Shown here piece after piece: positions 36,746 through 47,906 of a stretch of 64,000 nt of DNA. The DNA is taken from NCBI GenBank assembly GCA_902629935.1, contig CACOSU010000003.1:97695-161694 (forward strand), written 5' to 3'. This stretch comes from an uncultured Pelagibacteraceae bacterium. Lineage in GTDB: Bacteria; Pseudomonadota; Alphaproteobacteria; Pelagibacterales; Pelagibacteraceae. A model generated the notes under the pieces. That model was not told where the DNA came from. It saw only the letters and a list, made by a program, of their open reading frames with translations, and searched no databases. How positions within the stretch are numbered: position 1 is the stretch's first letter; every line of letters begins with the position of its first letter. A program made the position numbers and the translations under genes.

Positions 36746-37626
36746 TATTTTTGACTATCTAACCAAACGCCTGCTGCAGATTTTGTAATATCTCTTATTC
36801 TAGCAATATAACCTGCTCTTTGTGCAACACTGATTGCACCTCTTGCATCTAAAATATTAAACACATGACTGGCTTTTAAACATTGATCATATGCTGGTAA
36901 AGAAATTCTTTTTTCTACCAAATCTTTTGCCTCAGACTCATGCATTTCAAACATTTTCAAAAGTGTTTCTACATTCGCGTGTTCAAAATTGTATGCTGAA
37001 AATTCTTTTTCAGCTTGATGAAAAATTTCGTGATATTTTACACCTTCATCATTCCATAATAAATCGTAAACATTTTTTTCTTTTTGAGTGAACATACAAA
37101 TTCTTTCTAATCCATAAGTGATTTCAACTGACACAGGTTTACAATCGAATCCAGCCATCTGTTGAAAATAAGTGAATTGAGTAATTTCCATTCCATCACA
37201 CCATACTTCCCATCCCAAACCTGCTGCACCTAATGTTGGACTTTCCCAGTCATCTTCAACAAACCTTATATCGTGATCATTATGATTTATTCCTATAGTA
37301 GATAAACTATTTAGATAAAGTTTTTTTATATTTTCAGGAGAGGGTTTAATTAAAACTTGAAATTGATAATAGTGTTGCAATCTATTTGGATTATCTCCGT
37401 ATCTTCCATCCGTAGGTCTTCTTGATGGTTGTACATAAGCTGTTTTCCATGGTTTAGTTCCTAGTGATCTTAGTGTAGTTGCTGGATGAAAAGTTCCCGC
37501 ACCAACCTCTATATCGTAAGGCTGAAGAATAACACATCCTTTTTTACTCCAAAATTTCTGAAGATTTAAAATTGTTTCTTGGAATGTTTGAATTTTTTTT
37601 TTTTCTTTTTTTACTTTAGAAACCAT
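36745..37626 (-). CDS. glyQ: Glycyl-tRNA synthetase alpha subunit
   Basis: Catalytic subunit that makes glycyl-adenylate and charges tRNA-Gly. It contains the conserved opening [65 protein letters not shown] and FTYFQQMAG. The start at 37626 (MVSKVKK, 293 residues) is preferred over the ATG at 37650 because it reduces overlap with the upstream peptidase gene; both are possible. Confidence 0.95.
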   Translation of the reverse strand: MVSKVKKEKKKIQTFQETILNLQKFWSKKGCVILQPYDIEVGAGTFHPATTLRSLGTKPWKTAYVQPSRRPTDGRYGDNPNRLQHYYQFQVLIKPSPENIKKLYLNSLSTIGINHNDHDIRFVEDDWESPTLGAAGLGWEVWCDGMEITQFTYFQQMAGFDCKPVSVEITYGLERICMFTQKEKNVYDLLWNDEGVKYHEIFHQAEKEFSAYNFEHANVETLLKMFEMHESEAKDLVEKRISLPAYDQCLKASHVFNILDARGAISVAQRAGYIARIRDITKSAAGVWLDSQK

Positions 37627-38422
37627 ATCTTTGCCAAATTGATCTTTCATCTAAAATACTTGCTATTTTATCTACTTGATTGCTAGAAGAAGAAAGTTTT
37701 TGACTTAACCATCCTTTTGATTTTTCAAATTTTTTAATAATTACATCCTCACCAAATTTTTCTTTTAATATCTCATGCGCGTTACCTATTCCATCAATCA
37801 ATCCTAAATTTTTTGCTTTACTTCCTGACCAAAACTCACCTGAAAAAAGTTCGACATCAGATTTATTTAATTTTGATCCTCTACTTTTTTCAACAACATC
37901 TATAAAGTCTTTATGAAGATCCAATTGAATTTTTTTTAATCTTTCAATATCCTCGTTTTTTTCTTCTAAAAATGGGTCGAGTGTGCTTTTGTTTTTACCT
38001 GCAGTATGGACTCTTCTTTCAACCCCAATTTTTTTTATCAACTCAGTAAATCCAAAAGAGGAATATATAACTCCTATAGATCCAATTATTGAACTTGAAT
38101 TCGCATAAATTTCGTCTCCAGCGCAAGAAATCAAATAACCTCCAGAAGCTGCCACATCTTCAGCGAATACAATAACTTTTTTTTTGTGTTTTTTTGCTTG
38201 TTGTCTAATAAAACTGTAGATTAGATGAGATTGAACTGGTGATCCCCCTGGAGAATTGATTGATATAGCAACACATGCAGCTTTTTTCAGAGAAAAAGCC
38301 TTTTTAATTAGTTCTTCTTGACCTGCAAAATCAATACCTTGTTTAAATTTTCCAGCGTTACCAATAACTCCACTTAATTTTAAGTGAGCAACAATTTTTT
38401 TCTTTTTAAAAAAAGAGAACAT
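37616..38422 (-). CDS. S49-family signal peptide peptidase-like protein (SppA/SohB)
   Basis: A 268-residue protein of the S49 family. The Ser nucleophile lies in [18 protein letters not shown] (about residues 89-106), and the lysine base would be in [27 protein letters not shown] sequence further on. Compared with SppA it has no long N-terminal membrane segment, only a short basic start (MFSFFKKKK). It cleaves remnant signal peptides or envelope peptides in related proteins. Divergent from ispB. Confidence 0.9.
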   Translation of the reverse strand: MFSFFKKKKIVAHLKLSGVIGNAGKFKQGIDFAGQEELIKKAFSLKKAACVAISINSPGGSPVQSHLIYSFIRQQAKKHKKKVIVFAEDVAASGGYLISCAGDEIYANSSSIIGSIGVIYSSFGFTELIKKIGVERRVHTAGKNKSTLDPFLEEKNEDIERLKKIQLDLHKDFIDVVEKSRGSKLNKSDVELFSGEFWSGSKAKNLGLIDGIGNAHEILKEKFGEDVIIKKFEKSKGWLSQKLSSSSNQVDKIASILDERSIWQRYGF

Positions 38423-38536
38423 AATTAAGTTTTATAGAATTATTTATTGAATATAAAGACTACTTATAATTGAAGAAAATGGTGCGTCAATTGATAAGTA
38501 ATATATATGAACAAATTATACTAATTTAAAAATGTT

Positions 38537-39550
38537 ATGGGAACTGTAGTTCAGCTCAAAAATCAGATAAATGATTCATATTTTCAGCTTAAAGACTCGG
38601 TTGAAGAAAAACTGGTTTTAACCGAAGAAAAAATAAAATCAAAATTATCTAGTGACGTACAGCTGGTTCAAAAAATGACAGATTATCACATAGAAACTGG
38701 AGGAAAAAGACTAAGAGCTTTACTAACTTTGGGTAGTGCAAAATTATGCGGTTACTCTAAAGGCTCTAGAGATATAAATTTAGCTGCGTGTGTTGAATTA
38801 ATTCATAGCGCAACTTTGATGCATGATGACGTAATTGATGAAGGCACTGTTAGAAGGGGGAAAGAAACTTTAAATAAAGTTTGGGATAATCATTCGTCAG
38901 TTTTAATAGGAGATTATCTATTAAGTAGATGTTTTGAAATGATGGTAGAAGACGGAAACCTAGAAGTTTTAAAATTGTTATCCTCCACTTCATCTAAAAT
39001 TGCTCAAGGGGAAGTTTTGCAACTTCAACACAAAGGTGAAGTTGATATGCTGGAAGAAACATATTTAAAAATAATCTCAGCTAAAACTGCTGAGTTATTT
39101 GCAGCATCAACTAAAGTTGGTGCAATTTTATCAAATGTAGAAAATAAAGAAAAAGATGCTTTAGAATTTTATGGAAGAAACTTGGGATTAACTTTTCAAA
39201 TAGCAGATGACACACTAGACTATAATGCTGAGGTCAAACTATTTGGCAAAAAAATTGGTCAAGATTTTTTTGAAGGAAAAATTACCTTACCAATAATTTT
39301 ACTTTTTCAAAAATTAGGCAATGATGAAAAGAAAATTTTATCAAATATGTTTAAAAAAGAGTTAAGAACAAAAAATGACTTTAATGAAATTATTGCTCTT
39401 ATAAATAAGTATAAAATAATTAAGGAATGCTATCAAAAAGCAGAGCACTATATAAATTTAGCCTCAAATTCTCTTAGTGTATTTAATGACTCTGAAGAAA
39501 AAAATATTCTTAAAAGATTAACATCATTTAGTTTATCAAGAAATTTTTAA
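38537..39550 (+). CDS. ispB: All-trans polyprenyl diphosphate synthase (octaprenyl type)
   Basis: Long-chain polyprenyl synthase that makes the ubiquinone side chain. The 337 residues contain both Asp-rich motifs: LMHDDVIDE (first, about residues 94-102) and IADDTLDYN (second), plus GGKRLRALL for IPP binding. Chain length is not certain from sequence. The 3' end overlaps convergent pdxH by 4 bp. Confidence 0.93.
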   Translation: MGTVVQLKNQINDSYFQLKDSVEEKLVLTEEKIKSKLSSDVQLVQKMTDYHIETGGKRLRALLTLGSAKLCGYSKGSRDINLAACVELIHSATLMHDDVIDEGTVRRGKETLNKVWDNHSSVLIGDYLLSRCFEMMVEDGNLEVLKLLSSTSSKIAQGEVLQLQHKGEVDMLEETYLKIISAKTAELFAASTKVGAILSNVENKEKDALEFYGRNLGLTFQIADDTLDYNAEVKLFGKKIGQDFFEGKITLPIILLFQKLGNDEKKILSNMFKKELRTKNDFNEIIALINKYKIIKECYQKAEHYINLASNSLSVFNDSEEKNILKRLTSFSLSRNF

Positions 39551-40173
39551 GGACTTAATAAAGACTTTATCCACTTCCCAGAGTTATCTTTATTGTATTT
39601 TAATCTCTCGTGAATTCTGTTCTCTCCATCTAGCCAAAATTCAATACTAATTGGAGATAAAATCCATCCAGACCAATGACTTGGTCTTGGTACATCTGAT
39701 TTGTTGCTATATTTTTTTTTGTAATCTTGTATAGATTTTAACAATTGTACTCGCGAATTTAATTCTTCACTTTGCTTAGAAGCCCATGCTCCTATTCGAC
39801 TTTCATACGCTCTAGATGAATAATATTCATCTGCAACCTGATCAGAAACTAATGACACCTTTCCATTAATTCTTATTTGTCTTAGGAGACTTTTCCAATG
39901 GAAACACATCGCAGCATATGGATTTTCTTTTAATTCATTTCCCTTTTGACTATTTAAATTTGTATAAAATACAAATCCATCTTTGTTGAAATCTTTAAGT
40001 AAAACCATTCTAACTGAAGGAATATTATTTTTATTTGATGTGGCCAAAGCAACAGCGTTTGGATCATTTGGCTCAGTTTTCTTTGCTTCCTCCATCCATT
40101 CATGAAATAATTGAATTGGATCGTCTATATCAAGAAAGCAACTATTAAGATCTAAAGAGTTTTTTTGATTCAT
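39547..40173 (-). CDS. pdxH: Pyridoxamine/pyridoxine 5'-phosphate oxidase
   Basis: FMN enzyme that oxidises PNP/PMP to pyridoxal phosphate. The 208 residues contain RMVLLKDFNKDGFVFYTNLNSQKG (FMN/PLP binding), AMCFHWKSLLRQIRINGKV and the C-terminal RPSHWSGWILSP...RIHERLKY. Length is normal. Divergent from aroC. Confidence 0.97.
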   Translation of the reverse strand: MNQKNSLDLNSCFLDIDDPIQLFHEWMEEAKKTEPNDPNAVALATSNKNNIPSVRMVLLKDFNKDGFVFYTNLNSQKGNELKENPYAAMCFHWKSLLRQIRINGKVSLVSDQVADEYYSSRAYESRIGAWASKQSEELNSRVQLLKSIQDYKKKYSNKSDVPRPSHWSGWILSPISIEFWLDGENRIHERLKYNKDNSGKWIKSLLSP

Positions 40174-40206
40174 AATTTAAACAAAATAATCTATATAATA
40201 TAAATA

Positions 40207-41289
40207 ATGTCATTTAATACTTTTGGAAAGCTATTTCGTTTCACAACTTGGGGAGAGTCTCATGGGCCTGCAATTGGTTGTATTGTTGATGGTTGTCCTC
40301 CAAACATAAATCTTAAAGAGCAAGATATTCAAATAGAATTAGACAAAAGAAAACCAGGACAATCTAAATTTACAACTCAGAGAAAAGAAGATGATAAAAT
40401 TCAAATATTATCAGGAGTATTTGAAGGTAAAACTACAGGAACACCTATTTCTCTCATAATCTACAATAAAGATATGAGATCCAAAGATTATAGTAATATT
40501 AAAGATAAGTTCAGACCAGGTCATGCAGATTTTACTTATTTTAAAAAATATGGAATTAGAGACTATAGAGGTGGGGGTAGATCTTCTGCTAGAGAAACTG
40601 CAGCACGAGTTGCGGCCGGTGCAATAGCAAAAGTAGTACTTCAAAAAAAATTAGGTAAAAAATTTAAAGTAATTGGTGCAGTAACTCAGCTAGGAATTCT
40701 TGGGTGTGATACAAATCAATGGAACGATAAAGTAATTTCAAAAAATCCATTTTTTTGTCCTGATAAATCAATGATTAAATTATGGGAAAAATATTTGCTT
40801 GGTGTAAGAAAATCAGGATCCTCATGTGGAGCAGTGATTGAAATAAGAGCAAGAGGTATCCCGGTTGGTTTTGGTGCTCCAATTTATTCAAAATTGGATA
40901 CTGACATAGCTTCAGGTTTAATGAGTATTAATGCAGTTAAAGGTGTAAATATTGGTGCAGGAATGAACTCAGCACAATTAAGTGGAGAACAAAATTCAGA
41001 CGAAATTTCTTCAAAAGGAAATAAATTAAAATTCAATTCAAATAACTCTGGTGGAATTCTTGGTGGAATTTCTACAGGCCAAGAAATTGTTGCATCTTTT
41101 GCTGTCAAACCAACATCGTCAATTTTAACTAGTAGAAAAACTATAAATAAGTTTGGGAAAAATACTTCAATATCTGTTAAAGGTAGACACGATCCTTGTG
41201 TAGGAATTAGAGCTGTGCCAATTGGTGAAGCCATGATGAACTGTGTTTTACTTGACCACTACTTAATGAATAAAGCCCAGTGTAGTTAG
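40207..41289 (+). CDS. aroC: Chorismate synthase
   Basis: Last step of the shikimate pathway; needs reduced FMN. The 360 residues contain the three signature blocks: [38 protein letters not shown], and near the C-terminus [18 protein letters not shown]. Complete and normal in length. Confidence 0.98.
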   Translation: MSFNTFGKLFRFTTWGESHGPAIGCIVDGCPPNINLKEQDIQIELDKRKPGQSKFTTQRKEDDKIQILSGVFEGKTTGTPISLIIYNKDMRSKDYSNIKDKFRPGHADFTYFKKYGIRDYRGGGRSSARETAARVAAGAIAKVVLQKKLGKKFKVIGAVTQLGILGCDTNQWNDKVISKNPFFCPDKSMIKLWEKYLLGVRKSGSSCGAVIEIRARGIPVGFGAPIYSKLDTDIASGLMSINAVKGVNIGAGMNSAQLSGEQNSDEISSKGNKLKFNSNNSGGILGGISTGQEIVASFAVKPTSSILTSRKTINKFGKNTSISVKGRHDPCVGIRAVPIGEAMMNCVLLDHYLMNKAQCS

Positions 41290-41295
41290 TTTAAA

Positions 41296-43212
41296 TTAAT
41301 TTTTCACAACTCTTATTGTCTCCTTTTGAAACAAAATATCAGCAATCTTCTTAGAAATTTGAGAACTATTTAATCCAGCTTTATCGTACATTTTTTTTGG
41401 ATCATCTTGTTCAATAAATTCATCTGGTAAAGTCATTGATCTAAATTTTAAACCTTTGTCAAAAACTCCTCTTTCAGCTAATAAATTTTTAACATGAGAA
41501 CCGAAACCACCTATTGATCCTTCTTCAACTGTTATCATAAGCTCATGTTCCTTAGCAGATTTTAGTATAAGCTCTTCGTCTAAAGGCTTGGCAAATCTGG
41601 CATCTATCAAAGTTGTTGAAATTCCTTTTGCTTTTAATTCCTCTACGGCTAACTTGCACTCCTCAAGTCGAGTTCCGAGGTTTAATACACAAACTTGTGT
41701 CCCTTGTTGAACGACTCTCCCTTTACCAATTTCAATTTTTTCATCTATTGATGGAAGATCAACACCTACTCCAGTTCCTCTTGGATATCTGATTGCAGAA
41801 GGTCTGTCATTTATATCTACTGAAGTATTAATCATTTTAACTAGTTCAGCTTCGTTACTTGCTGCCATTACTACAAAGTTAGGCAAAGTTGATAAGTAAG
41901 TTATATCAAATGAACCAGCATGTGTTGATCCATCAGCACCAACTAATCCTGCTCTATCTATCGCAAATCTAACTGGTAAACTTTGGATAGCAACATCGTG
42001 GACAACTTGATCATATGCTCTTTGTAAAAATGTAGAATAAATTGCAGCATATGGTTTGTATCCTTCGGTTGCTAGACCAGCTGCAAAAGTTACGGCATGT
42101 TGTTCTGCTATTCCTACATCAAACATTCTATTTGGAAACTCCTTTCCAAAAATATCCATGCCAGTCCCTCCTGGCATCGCTGCTGTTATTCCTACTATTT
42201 TGCTATCTTTTTTGGCATGTTTAACTAACGTGTTTGCAAATACTTTTGTATAAGCTGGAAGGTTTGATTTACTCTTTACTTGTTCGCCAGTCTTAACATT
42301 AAATTTTGACACTCCATGATAATGATCATTTGCTTTTTCTGCATAAGAATAACCTTTCCCTTTTTGAGTTTTGATATGAATCATTATAGGACCCTCATGT
42401 CTTGATTCTTTTGCATTTTTTAAAATTGGAACTAAGCTTGATAAATCATGACCATCTATAGGACCCGCGTAATAAAAACCAAGTGAACTAAACAATGTAC
42501 CTCCAGTAACTGCTGAACGGAAAAAATCCTCTGCTTTTCCTGCTTTGGCACTAAATCTTTTTGAAAATGCAGATGTGATTAATTTTAAAGTCTCCCTAAG
42601 ACTAAAATATATTTTACCCGTAAATAATTTTGCCAAGTAAGTTCTCATTGCTCCAACTGGTTTTGCAATTGACATGTCGTTATCATTTAAAATAACAATC
42701 ATTTTTGTCTTAGATGCTCCAGCATTATTCATAGCCTCGTAAGCCATACCTGCACTAATTGCTCCATCACCTATGACGGCTATTACATTGGAAGACTTAT
42801 TTTCTAATTTATTTGCCTCAGCAATTCCTAATGCTGATGAAATAGATGTTGAACTATGGGCTGCTCCAAATGGGTCATACTCACTTTCAGATCTTTTTGT
42901 AAAACCTGATAAACCATCACCTTGCCTTAAAGTTCTAATCTTATCTTTTCTTCCAGTTAAAATTTTATGAGGGTAAGATTGGTGACCAACATCCCATATT
43001 AATTTATCGTTTGGTGTGTCAAAAACATAATGAAGTGCGACTGTCAATTCAACCACTCCTAAACCAGCACCAAGGTGGCCTCCTGTTTCTGAAACAGCAC
43101 TTATCATTTCCTCCCTCACCTCATCTGCTACTTTTTGTAAATTATCTTCAGAAACTTTTCTTAGATCAGATGGAAAGTTAATATCATTTAAAAATTGATA
43201 ATTTTTTTTCAT
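41296..43212 (-). CDS. dxs: 1-deoxy-D-xylulose-5-phosphate synthase
   Basis: First enzyme of the MEP isoprenoid pathway. The 638 residues show the TPP site ([16 protein letters not shown]), the transketolase-like middle domain ([19 protein letters not shown]) and a C-terminal domain (SIGGFGSHV). It overlaps the end of ispA by 4 bp; the pair supplies and uses isoprenoid precursors. Confidence 0.98.
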   Translation of the reverse strand: MKKNYQFLNDINFPSDLRKVSEDNLQKVADEVREEMISAVSETGGHLGAGLGVVELTVALHYVFDTPNDKLIWDVGHQSYPHKILTGRKDKIRTLRQGDGLSGFTKRSESEYDPFGAAHSSTSISSALGIAEANKLENKSSNVIAVIGDGAISAGMAYEAMNNAGASKTKMIVILNDNDMSIAKPVGAMRTYLAKLFTGKIYFSLRETLKLITSAFSKRFSAKAGKAEDFFRSAVTGGTLFSSLGFYYAGPIDGHDLSSLVPILKNAKESRHEGPIMIHIKTQKGKGYSYAEKANDHYHGVSKFNVKTGEQVKSKSNLPAYTKVFANTLVKHAKKDSKIVGITAAMPGGTGMDIFGKEFPNRMFDVGIAEQHAVTFAAGLATEGYKPYAAIYSTFLQRAYDQVVHDVAIQSLPVRFAIDRAGLVGADGSTHAGSFDITYLSTLPNFVVMAASNEAELVKMINTSVDINDRPSAIRYPRGTGVGVDLPSIDEKIEIGKGRVVQQGTQVCVLNLGTRLEECKLAVEELKAKGISTTLIDARFAKPLDEELILKSAKEHELMITVEEGSIGGFGSHVKNLLAERGVFDKGLKFRSMTLPDEFIEQDDPKKMYDKAGLNSSQISKKIADILFQKETIRVVKN

Positions 43213-44081
43213 TTTTTTCTATTCAATATATAGTTCAATGTTTCATTTATTTTTTCAGATTTTGAACCGTATTTTTTTAAATTCTTATTAATATCTTTTA
43301 TTATCTTATCACAATACTTGACTGAGTCATCATAGCCTATTAAATTTATAAGTGTTGCCTTACCTTTTTTTTGATCTTTTCCTGTTTTTTTTCCAGCTTC
43401 CTTAGATTTGCTTTTCAAATCAATTAAATCATCAGCTATTTGAAATAAAAGACCAATTTTTGATCCAATATTTTCAAAAAATTTAATTTCTTGTATAGTT
43501 TTTTTTTTAATTATTGCTGGAGCCGCACAACAAAAACTAAATAACATTCCTGTTTTCTTTATTTCCATTTCTAAAATTTTATTCCTTGATATGTTCTTTT
43601 TCTCATAGCTCAAATCTAAATATTGACCCCCAGCTATTCCTAAATGACCTGAACATTCTGATAATTTTTTGATTAAGTTAATTTTTATCTTTTCATTTAA
43701 TTTCAATTTAGGATTTGATAAAATTTCAAAAGCTAAAGTTAGTAATGAATTTCCCGCTAGAACTGCTGTAGACTCACCAAATTTAATATGAGTTGAAGGC
43801 TTCCCTCTTCTTATGTCATCATCATCCATGCAGGGTAGATCGTCGTGAATAAGTGAATAAGCATGAATACATTCAACAGCTGACCCAACTATTATCAATG
43901 TTTTATAATCAATTGAAAATAATGACCCTAAGTCAATTAAGATTTTAGATCTTATTTTTTTTCCGCCTGGAAATAAACCATACTTCATGGGTGACATTAA
44001 CTGAGAATATTTCTGTGAATTAATATATTTTTTGAGAAATATATTTGTATCTTTGGCTATTTTATTAAGCTGTTTTTTCAT
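43209..44081 (-). CDS. ispA: Farnesyl diphosphate synthase (geranyltranstransferase)
   Basis: Short-chain prenyl synthase of 290 residues. It has the first Asp-rich motif in [17 protein letters not shown], the second in IADDLIDL, and [10 protein letters not shown] for IPP binding. It overlaps xseB by 17 bp and dxs by 4 bp, the common xseB-ispA-dxs arrangement. Confidence 0.96.
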   Translation of the reverse strand: MKKQLNKIAKDTNIFLKKYINSQKYSQLMSPMKYGLFPGGKKIRSKILIDLGSLFSIDYKTLIIVGSAVECIHAYSLIHDDLPCMDDDDIRRGKPSTHIKFGESTAVLAGNSLLTLAFEILSNPKLKLNEKIKINLIKKLSECSGHLGIAGGQYLDLSYEKKNISRNKILEMEIKKTGMLFSFCCAAPAIIKKKTIQEIKFFENIGSKIGLLFQIADDLIDLKSKSKEAGKKTGKDQKKGKATLINLIGYDDSVKYCDKIIKDINKNLKKYGSKSEKINETLNYILNRKK

Positions 44082-44313
44082 TTTTTTTAGTTATCTCTTT
44101 AATCTTTTTATTTGTCTCTTCCCCAATAGACTTAAAATTTTTATGAAATTTCTTTTCAATAAAATTATTTAATTTTAGAAGTTCTTGATAACTATCAACT
44201 GAATTGTTTAAATCGTCTTCCTTCTCTAGAGACTCTATAATCTTATTTGCTTTTTTTGTAAGCTCCTCAACTGAATACTGATCATAATCAAGTGGTAATA
44301 TTTTATCTTTCAT
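44065..44313 (-). CDS. xseB: Exodeoxyribonuclease VII small subunit
   Basis: An 82-residue helical protein with the XseB pattern VEELTKKANKIIESLE...LEKEDDLNNSVDSYQE-type, about 20-50. It binds XseA to degrade single-stranded DNA. The call rests on size, pattern and the conserved xseB-ispA-dxs order. Confidence 0.88.
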   Translation of the reverse strand: MKDKILPLDYDQYSVEELTKKANKIIESLEKEDDLNNSVDSYQELLKLNNFIEKKFHKNFKSIGEETNKKIKEITKKNEKTA

Positions 44314-44333
44314 ATAATAATAATTATTAATAC

Positions 44334-45266
44334 ATGAAATTTATTCAATCAAATATCAAAAAAGCAAAAAAATATTTAGATAATAATCATTGTGTTGCAG
44401 TACCAACAGAAACTGTTTATGGGCTGGCTGCAAACGCGTACTCGAATAGTGCTGTTAAGAAAATATTTAGTCTTAAAAAAAGACCGTTAAACAATCCACT
44501 TATTGTCCATTATTATGATATCGAAAGACTTATGGAGGACTGTGATATCAATGATAATTTAGTAAAACTTTACAAAAAATTTTCTCCAGGCCCAATAACT
44601 TATATTTTGAAATTAAAAAATAACTCAAAAATATCAAAATTTGTCACCAATAAAAAAAAAAGTATTGCTGTTCGTTTTCCTAATCATAAATTGTTTAGAA
44701 ATTTATTAAAAAATTTAGATTATCCAGTAGCTGCGCCTAGTGCAAATATATCATCAAGATTAAGCTCAGTTAAACCATCCGATGTAAAAGAAGAATTTGG
44801 TTCAAAAATTAAATATATTTTAAATGGAGGAAAAAGTAAAATTGGAGTTGAGTCCACAATATTAGATCTTTTAGAAAAACCGTCACTTTTAAGATATGGG
44901 GGCCTAGATACTAAAAAAATTGAAAATGTTTTAAAAAAAAAATTATTAATTAAAATAAATTCAAAAAAAAAATTATCACCTGGTTTATTTCCACTGCACT
45001 ACTCACCTGGAATACCTTTAAGAGTCAATGTTAAAAAACCAAAAAAAGATGAAGCTTATTTATTAATAAAAAAAAGAAAATCAAAATTAAAAAATTATTA
45101 TTATTTATCCAAAGTAAAAAATATAAAGGAAGCTGCAAAAAATCTATATTCAACTTTAAGAAAAATTAAAAACGATGGTTTTAAAATGATTGCAGTCGAA
45201 AAGATACCAAACAAAGGTCTTGGCAAAACAATTAACGATAGATTAAAGAGGGCCTCTAAATATTAA
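44334..45266 (+). CDS. tsaC: L-threonylcarbamoyladenylate synthase (Sua5/TsaC type)
   Basis: Makes the threonylcarbamoyl-AMP used for t6A37 of tRNA. The 310 residues carry the YrdC domain (VAVPTETVYGLAANAYSN, VAAPSANISSR, VESTILDL) and a C-terminal Sua5-like extension (from about 215, LSPGLFPLHYSPG), so it is the long Sua5 form rather than short TsaC. The stop overlaps the next ATG (TAATG). Confidence 0.93.
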   Translation: MKFIQSNIKKAKKYLDNNHCVAVPTETVYGLAANAYSNSAVKKIFSLKKRPLNNPLIVHYYDIERLMEDCDINDNLVKLYKKFSPGPITYILKLKNNSKISKFVTNKKKSIAVRFPNHKLFRNLLKNLDYPVAAPSANISSRLSSVKPSDVKEEFGSKIKYILNGGKSKIGVESTILDLLEKPSLLRYGGLDTKKIENVLKKKLLIKINSKKKLSPGLFPLHYSPGIPLRVNVKKPKKDEAYLLIKKRKSKLKNYYYLSKVKNIKEAAKNLYSTLRKIKNDGFKMIAVEKIPNKGLGKTINDRLKRASKY

Positions 45267-45988
45267 TGACAAATTCTATTGAAGTAATCAATCTATCAAA
45301 AAAATATAACGATAAAGAAGCAGTAACTAATATAAATTTTAAAATTAATGAAAATGAAATAGTTGGTTTATTGGGACCTAACGGGTGTGGAAAAACTACA
45401 ACTATTGGAATGATTTTAGGATTGTTAAAACCAAGTAGTGGTGAGGTTTTAATCAACGGAGAGAATATTGAAAAAAATAAAATTTCGCTACTTCATAAAA
45501 TGAATTTTATTTCACCTTACATCGAACTACCCAAAAAACTTAAGGTTAAACAAAATTTAATTGTTTATGGAAAGTTATATAACATTCAAAATTTAAATGA
45601 TCGAATAGATCATCTTGCGAATAAACTTAGGTTAACAGAACTTTTAAACAAAATTACTGGAGAACTATCTTCTGGACAAAAAAATAGAGTAAGCCTTGCT
45701 AAAGCTTTAATAAATGACCCCACAGTACTTTTGTTAGATGAACCTACTGCTTCATTAGACCCTGAAACAGGAGATTTTGTAAGATCTTTTTTGGAAGATT
45801 ATAAGAAGGAAAAAAAAATATCAGTTTTACTTGCCTCACATAATATGGAAGAAGTGAAAAGATTATGCAGATCAGTTTTAATGATGAAAGATGGTTTAAT
45901 AGTAGATAGAGGAACTCCTGAAGAGTTAATTATAAAATATGGAAGAAAAAATTTAGAAGAAGTATTTTTAGAAATTGTGAGAAAATAG
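45266..45988 (+). CDS. ABC-2 type exporter, ATP-binding subunit
   Basis: A 240-residue ATPase with Walker A GPNGCGKTTT (about 36-45), signature ELSSGQKNRVSLAKAL and Walker B VLLLDEPTASLDPETG, then the H-loop LASHNM. It resembles NodI/CcmA-type exporter ATPases. It pairs with the permease gene 2 bp downstream. The exported substrate is unknown. Confidence 0.93.
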   Translation: MTNSIEVINLSKKYNDKEAVTNINFKINENEIVGLLGPNGCGKTTTIGMILGLLKPSSGEVLINGENIEKNKISLLHKMNFISPYIELPKKLKVKQNLIVYGKLYNIQNLNDRIDHLANKLRLTELLNKITGELSSGQKNRVSLAKALINDPTVLLLDEPTASLDPETGDFVRSFLEDYKKEKKISVLLASHNMEEVKRLCRSVLMMKDGLIVDRGTPEELIIKYGRKNLEEVFLEIVRK

Positions 45989-45990
45989 AA

Positions 45991-46782
45991 ATGAATTTAA
46001 TTAGAATTTATGGTCTTTTTTTAAGACACTTTTATTTAATAACCAGATCTTTTCCAAGAATACTAGATTTAATTTATTGGCCTTCAATTCAAATTACTCT
46101 TTGGGGATTTATTTCCAATTTTTTTGCAGCACACAGTACTTATTATAGTGGTGCAGTAGGAGTTATTCTTTCATGTGCAATTCTTTATGATTTTTTATTC
46201 AGAACTAGTATTGGTTTTAATATGTTATTTTTGGAGGAAATTTGGAGTAGAAATTTTACAAATCTATTTATCGCTCCTATGAAAATTAGTGAGATAATTA
46301 TCTCTTTAGTTTTAACAGCTTTAATTAGAGCTTTTATTGGTTTAATACCAGCAATATTGTTAACTTCTCCATTGTTTGGAATTTCATTGTTAAAACTTGG
46401 TCTTCCTTTGGCTTTTCTTTTCTTAAGTCTATATTTATTTGGAATTACTCTTGGACTACTTGTGTCAGCAGGATTGCTAAGATTTGGACCATCTTTTGAA
46501 AATATTGCATGGTCAACAATGTTTTTGTTAGCACCTTTTGGCTGTATATACTACCCAGTTGAAATATTACCAGAAATATTCCAATCAATCGCTTTCGCAT
46601 TGCCATTAGTATATATTTTTGAGGAAACTAGAAATATTTTAGTTAATGGAACAGTCAATTATGAAAATATAATAAATGCAGTATATCTTAATGGGTTTTA
46701 TTTAATTTTATCAATATCCGTATTTTATTACTCTTTCGATAAAGCAAGAGAAAAAGGAACGTTGATAAACATGGGAGAATAA
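45991..46782 (+). CDS. ABC-2 type exporter, permease subunit
   Basis: A 263-residue membrane protein with about six hydrophobic helices and an ABC-2 permease motif around LLAPFGCIYYPVEILPEIFQ before the final helices. It forms the channel with the preceding ATPase. Similar pairs export lipids, polysaccharides or drugs; the sequence does not decide. Confidence 0.9.
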   Translation: MNLIRIYGLFLRHFYLITRSFPRILDLIYWPSIQITLWGFISNFFAAHSTYYSGAVGVILSCAILYDFLFRTSIGFNMLFLEEIWSRNFTNLFIAPMKISEIIISLVLTALIRAFIGLIPAILLTSPLFGISLLKLGLPLAFLFLSLYLFGITLGLLVSAGLLRFGPSFENIAWSTMFLLAPFGCIYYPVEILPEIFQSIAFALPLVYIFEETRNILVNGTVNYENIINAVYLNGFYLILSISVFYYSFDKAREKGTLINMGE

Positions 46783-46784
46783 AT

Positions 46785-46861
46785 TGGTGCGCCTGCTAGG
46801 AGTCGAACCCAGAACCTCCTGATCCGAAGTCAGGCGCTCTATCCAGTTGAGCTACAAGCGC
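46785..46861 (-). tRNA. tRNA-Arg (anticodon UCG)
   Basis: The minus strand reads a 77-nt cloverleaf: acceptor GCGCTTG pairing with CAGGCGC, anticodon arm CCTGA-CTTCGGA-TCAGG giving UCG, T-arm with GGTTCGACTCC, and an encoded CCA (46785-46787). It sits antisense to the ABC-2 and rluD genes around it. Confidence 0.95.
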
Positions 46862-46884
46862 ATATAGTATTAATATTATATTTT

Positions 46885-47865
46885 ATGGAAAAAAACATTA
46901 ATTTTATAGTCAAAGAGGATGAGAAGAATTTAAGAGTTGATGTTTTAATTAACAAAAGAAAGGAATTAATTAGTAGAACCAGGATTAAAAATTTAATTTT
47001 AAAAGAAAAATTAACACTAAATAATGAAATAATTAAAAGTCCATCAAAAAAAGTCTCAATTGGTGATACTATAAATCTTAAGATACCAGAGCCTGAAATA
47101 GCATCCCTTAAACCTTACGAATTTAAATTAGAAATAATATACGAAGATGATGATCTATTAGTAATTAATAAACCTGCCGGAATAATCATGCATCCAGGAG
47201 CTGGAAATTATGATAAGACAATTGTTAATGCATTGATGCATTATGATAAGGATTCTTTATCAAATATAGGTGACGAGTTAAGACCTGGTATTGTTCATAG
47301 AATTGATAAAAATACATCTGGTTTAGTTGTAATTGCAAAAAACAATGAAACTCATGAAAATTTATCAAAACAATTTAGTGATCATACAATTATAAGAGAG
47401 TACCAACTTTTAATATGGGGAAAATTAAGACCCTCCTCAGGAAGAATTGAAACATTTATAACTCGTAGTTCAAAAAATAGACAACTTATGGAAGTTAGTA
47501 GTTCTAAAGGTAAGAAAGCTATAACAAATTATAAAACACTTGAAATTTTTGAAAATCATAAAGTACCAACCTTAAGTTTAGTTGAATGTAAATTAAAAAC
47601 AGGAAGAACACATCAGATAAGAGTTCATATGAATTATAAAGGTAATAGTCTAGTTGGCGATGATAAATATAAAAAAAAATATAAAAAGTTAAAAAATATT
47701 GATTTAGATATCCAAAATTCAATTACTAAATTAAATAGACAATTCCTGCATGCAAAAACTTTAGGATTTATACATCCACGAACTAAGAAAGAGATAGTTT
47801 TTTCCTCACTTTTGCCACAAGATCTAAATAATATTCTAAAAATGCTTAGAAACACTGAAGAATAA
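46885..47865 (+). CDS. rluD: 23S rRNA pseudouridine synthase, RluD/RluC type
   Basis: A 326-residue protein with an N-terminal S4 RNA-binding domain (RVDVLINKRKELISRTRIKNLI, about 16-37) and a PseudoU synthase domain with the catalytic Asp in VHRIDKNTSGLVVIAKN. LKTGRTHQIRVHM closes the fold. RluD (U1911/1915/1917) is more likely than RluC by length, but the two are hard to separate. Confidence 0.88.
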   Translation: MEKNINFIVKEDEKNLRVDVLINKRKELISRTRIKNLILKEKLTLNNEIIKSPSKKVSIGDTINLKIPEPEIASLKPYEFKLEIIYEDDDLLVINKPAGIIMHPGAGNYDKTIVNALMHYDKDSLSNIGDELRPGIVHRIDKNTSGLVVIAKNNETHENLSKQFSDHTIIREYQLLIWGKLRPSSGRIETFITRSSKNRQLMEVSSSKGKKAITNYKTLEIFENHKVPTLSLVECKLKTGRTHQIRVHMNYKGNSLVGDDKYKKKYKKLKNIDLDIQNSITKLNRQFLHAKTLGFIHPRTKKEIVFSSLLPQDLNNILKMLRNTEE

Positions 47866-47906
47866 ATTATTGAAAATTAGGTATAATTAATTAAATAAAC
47901 ACTTCT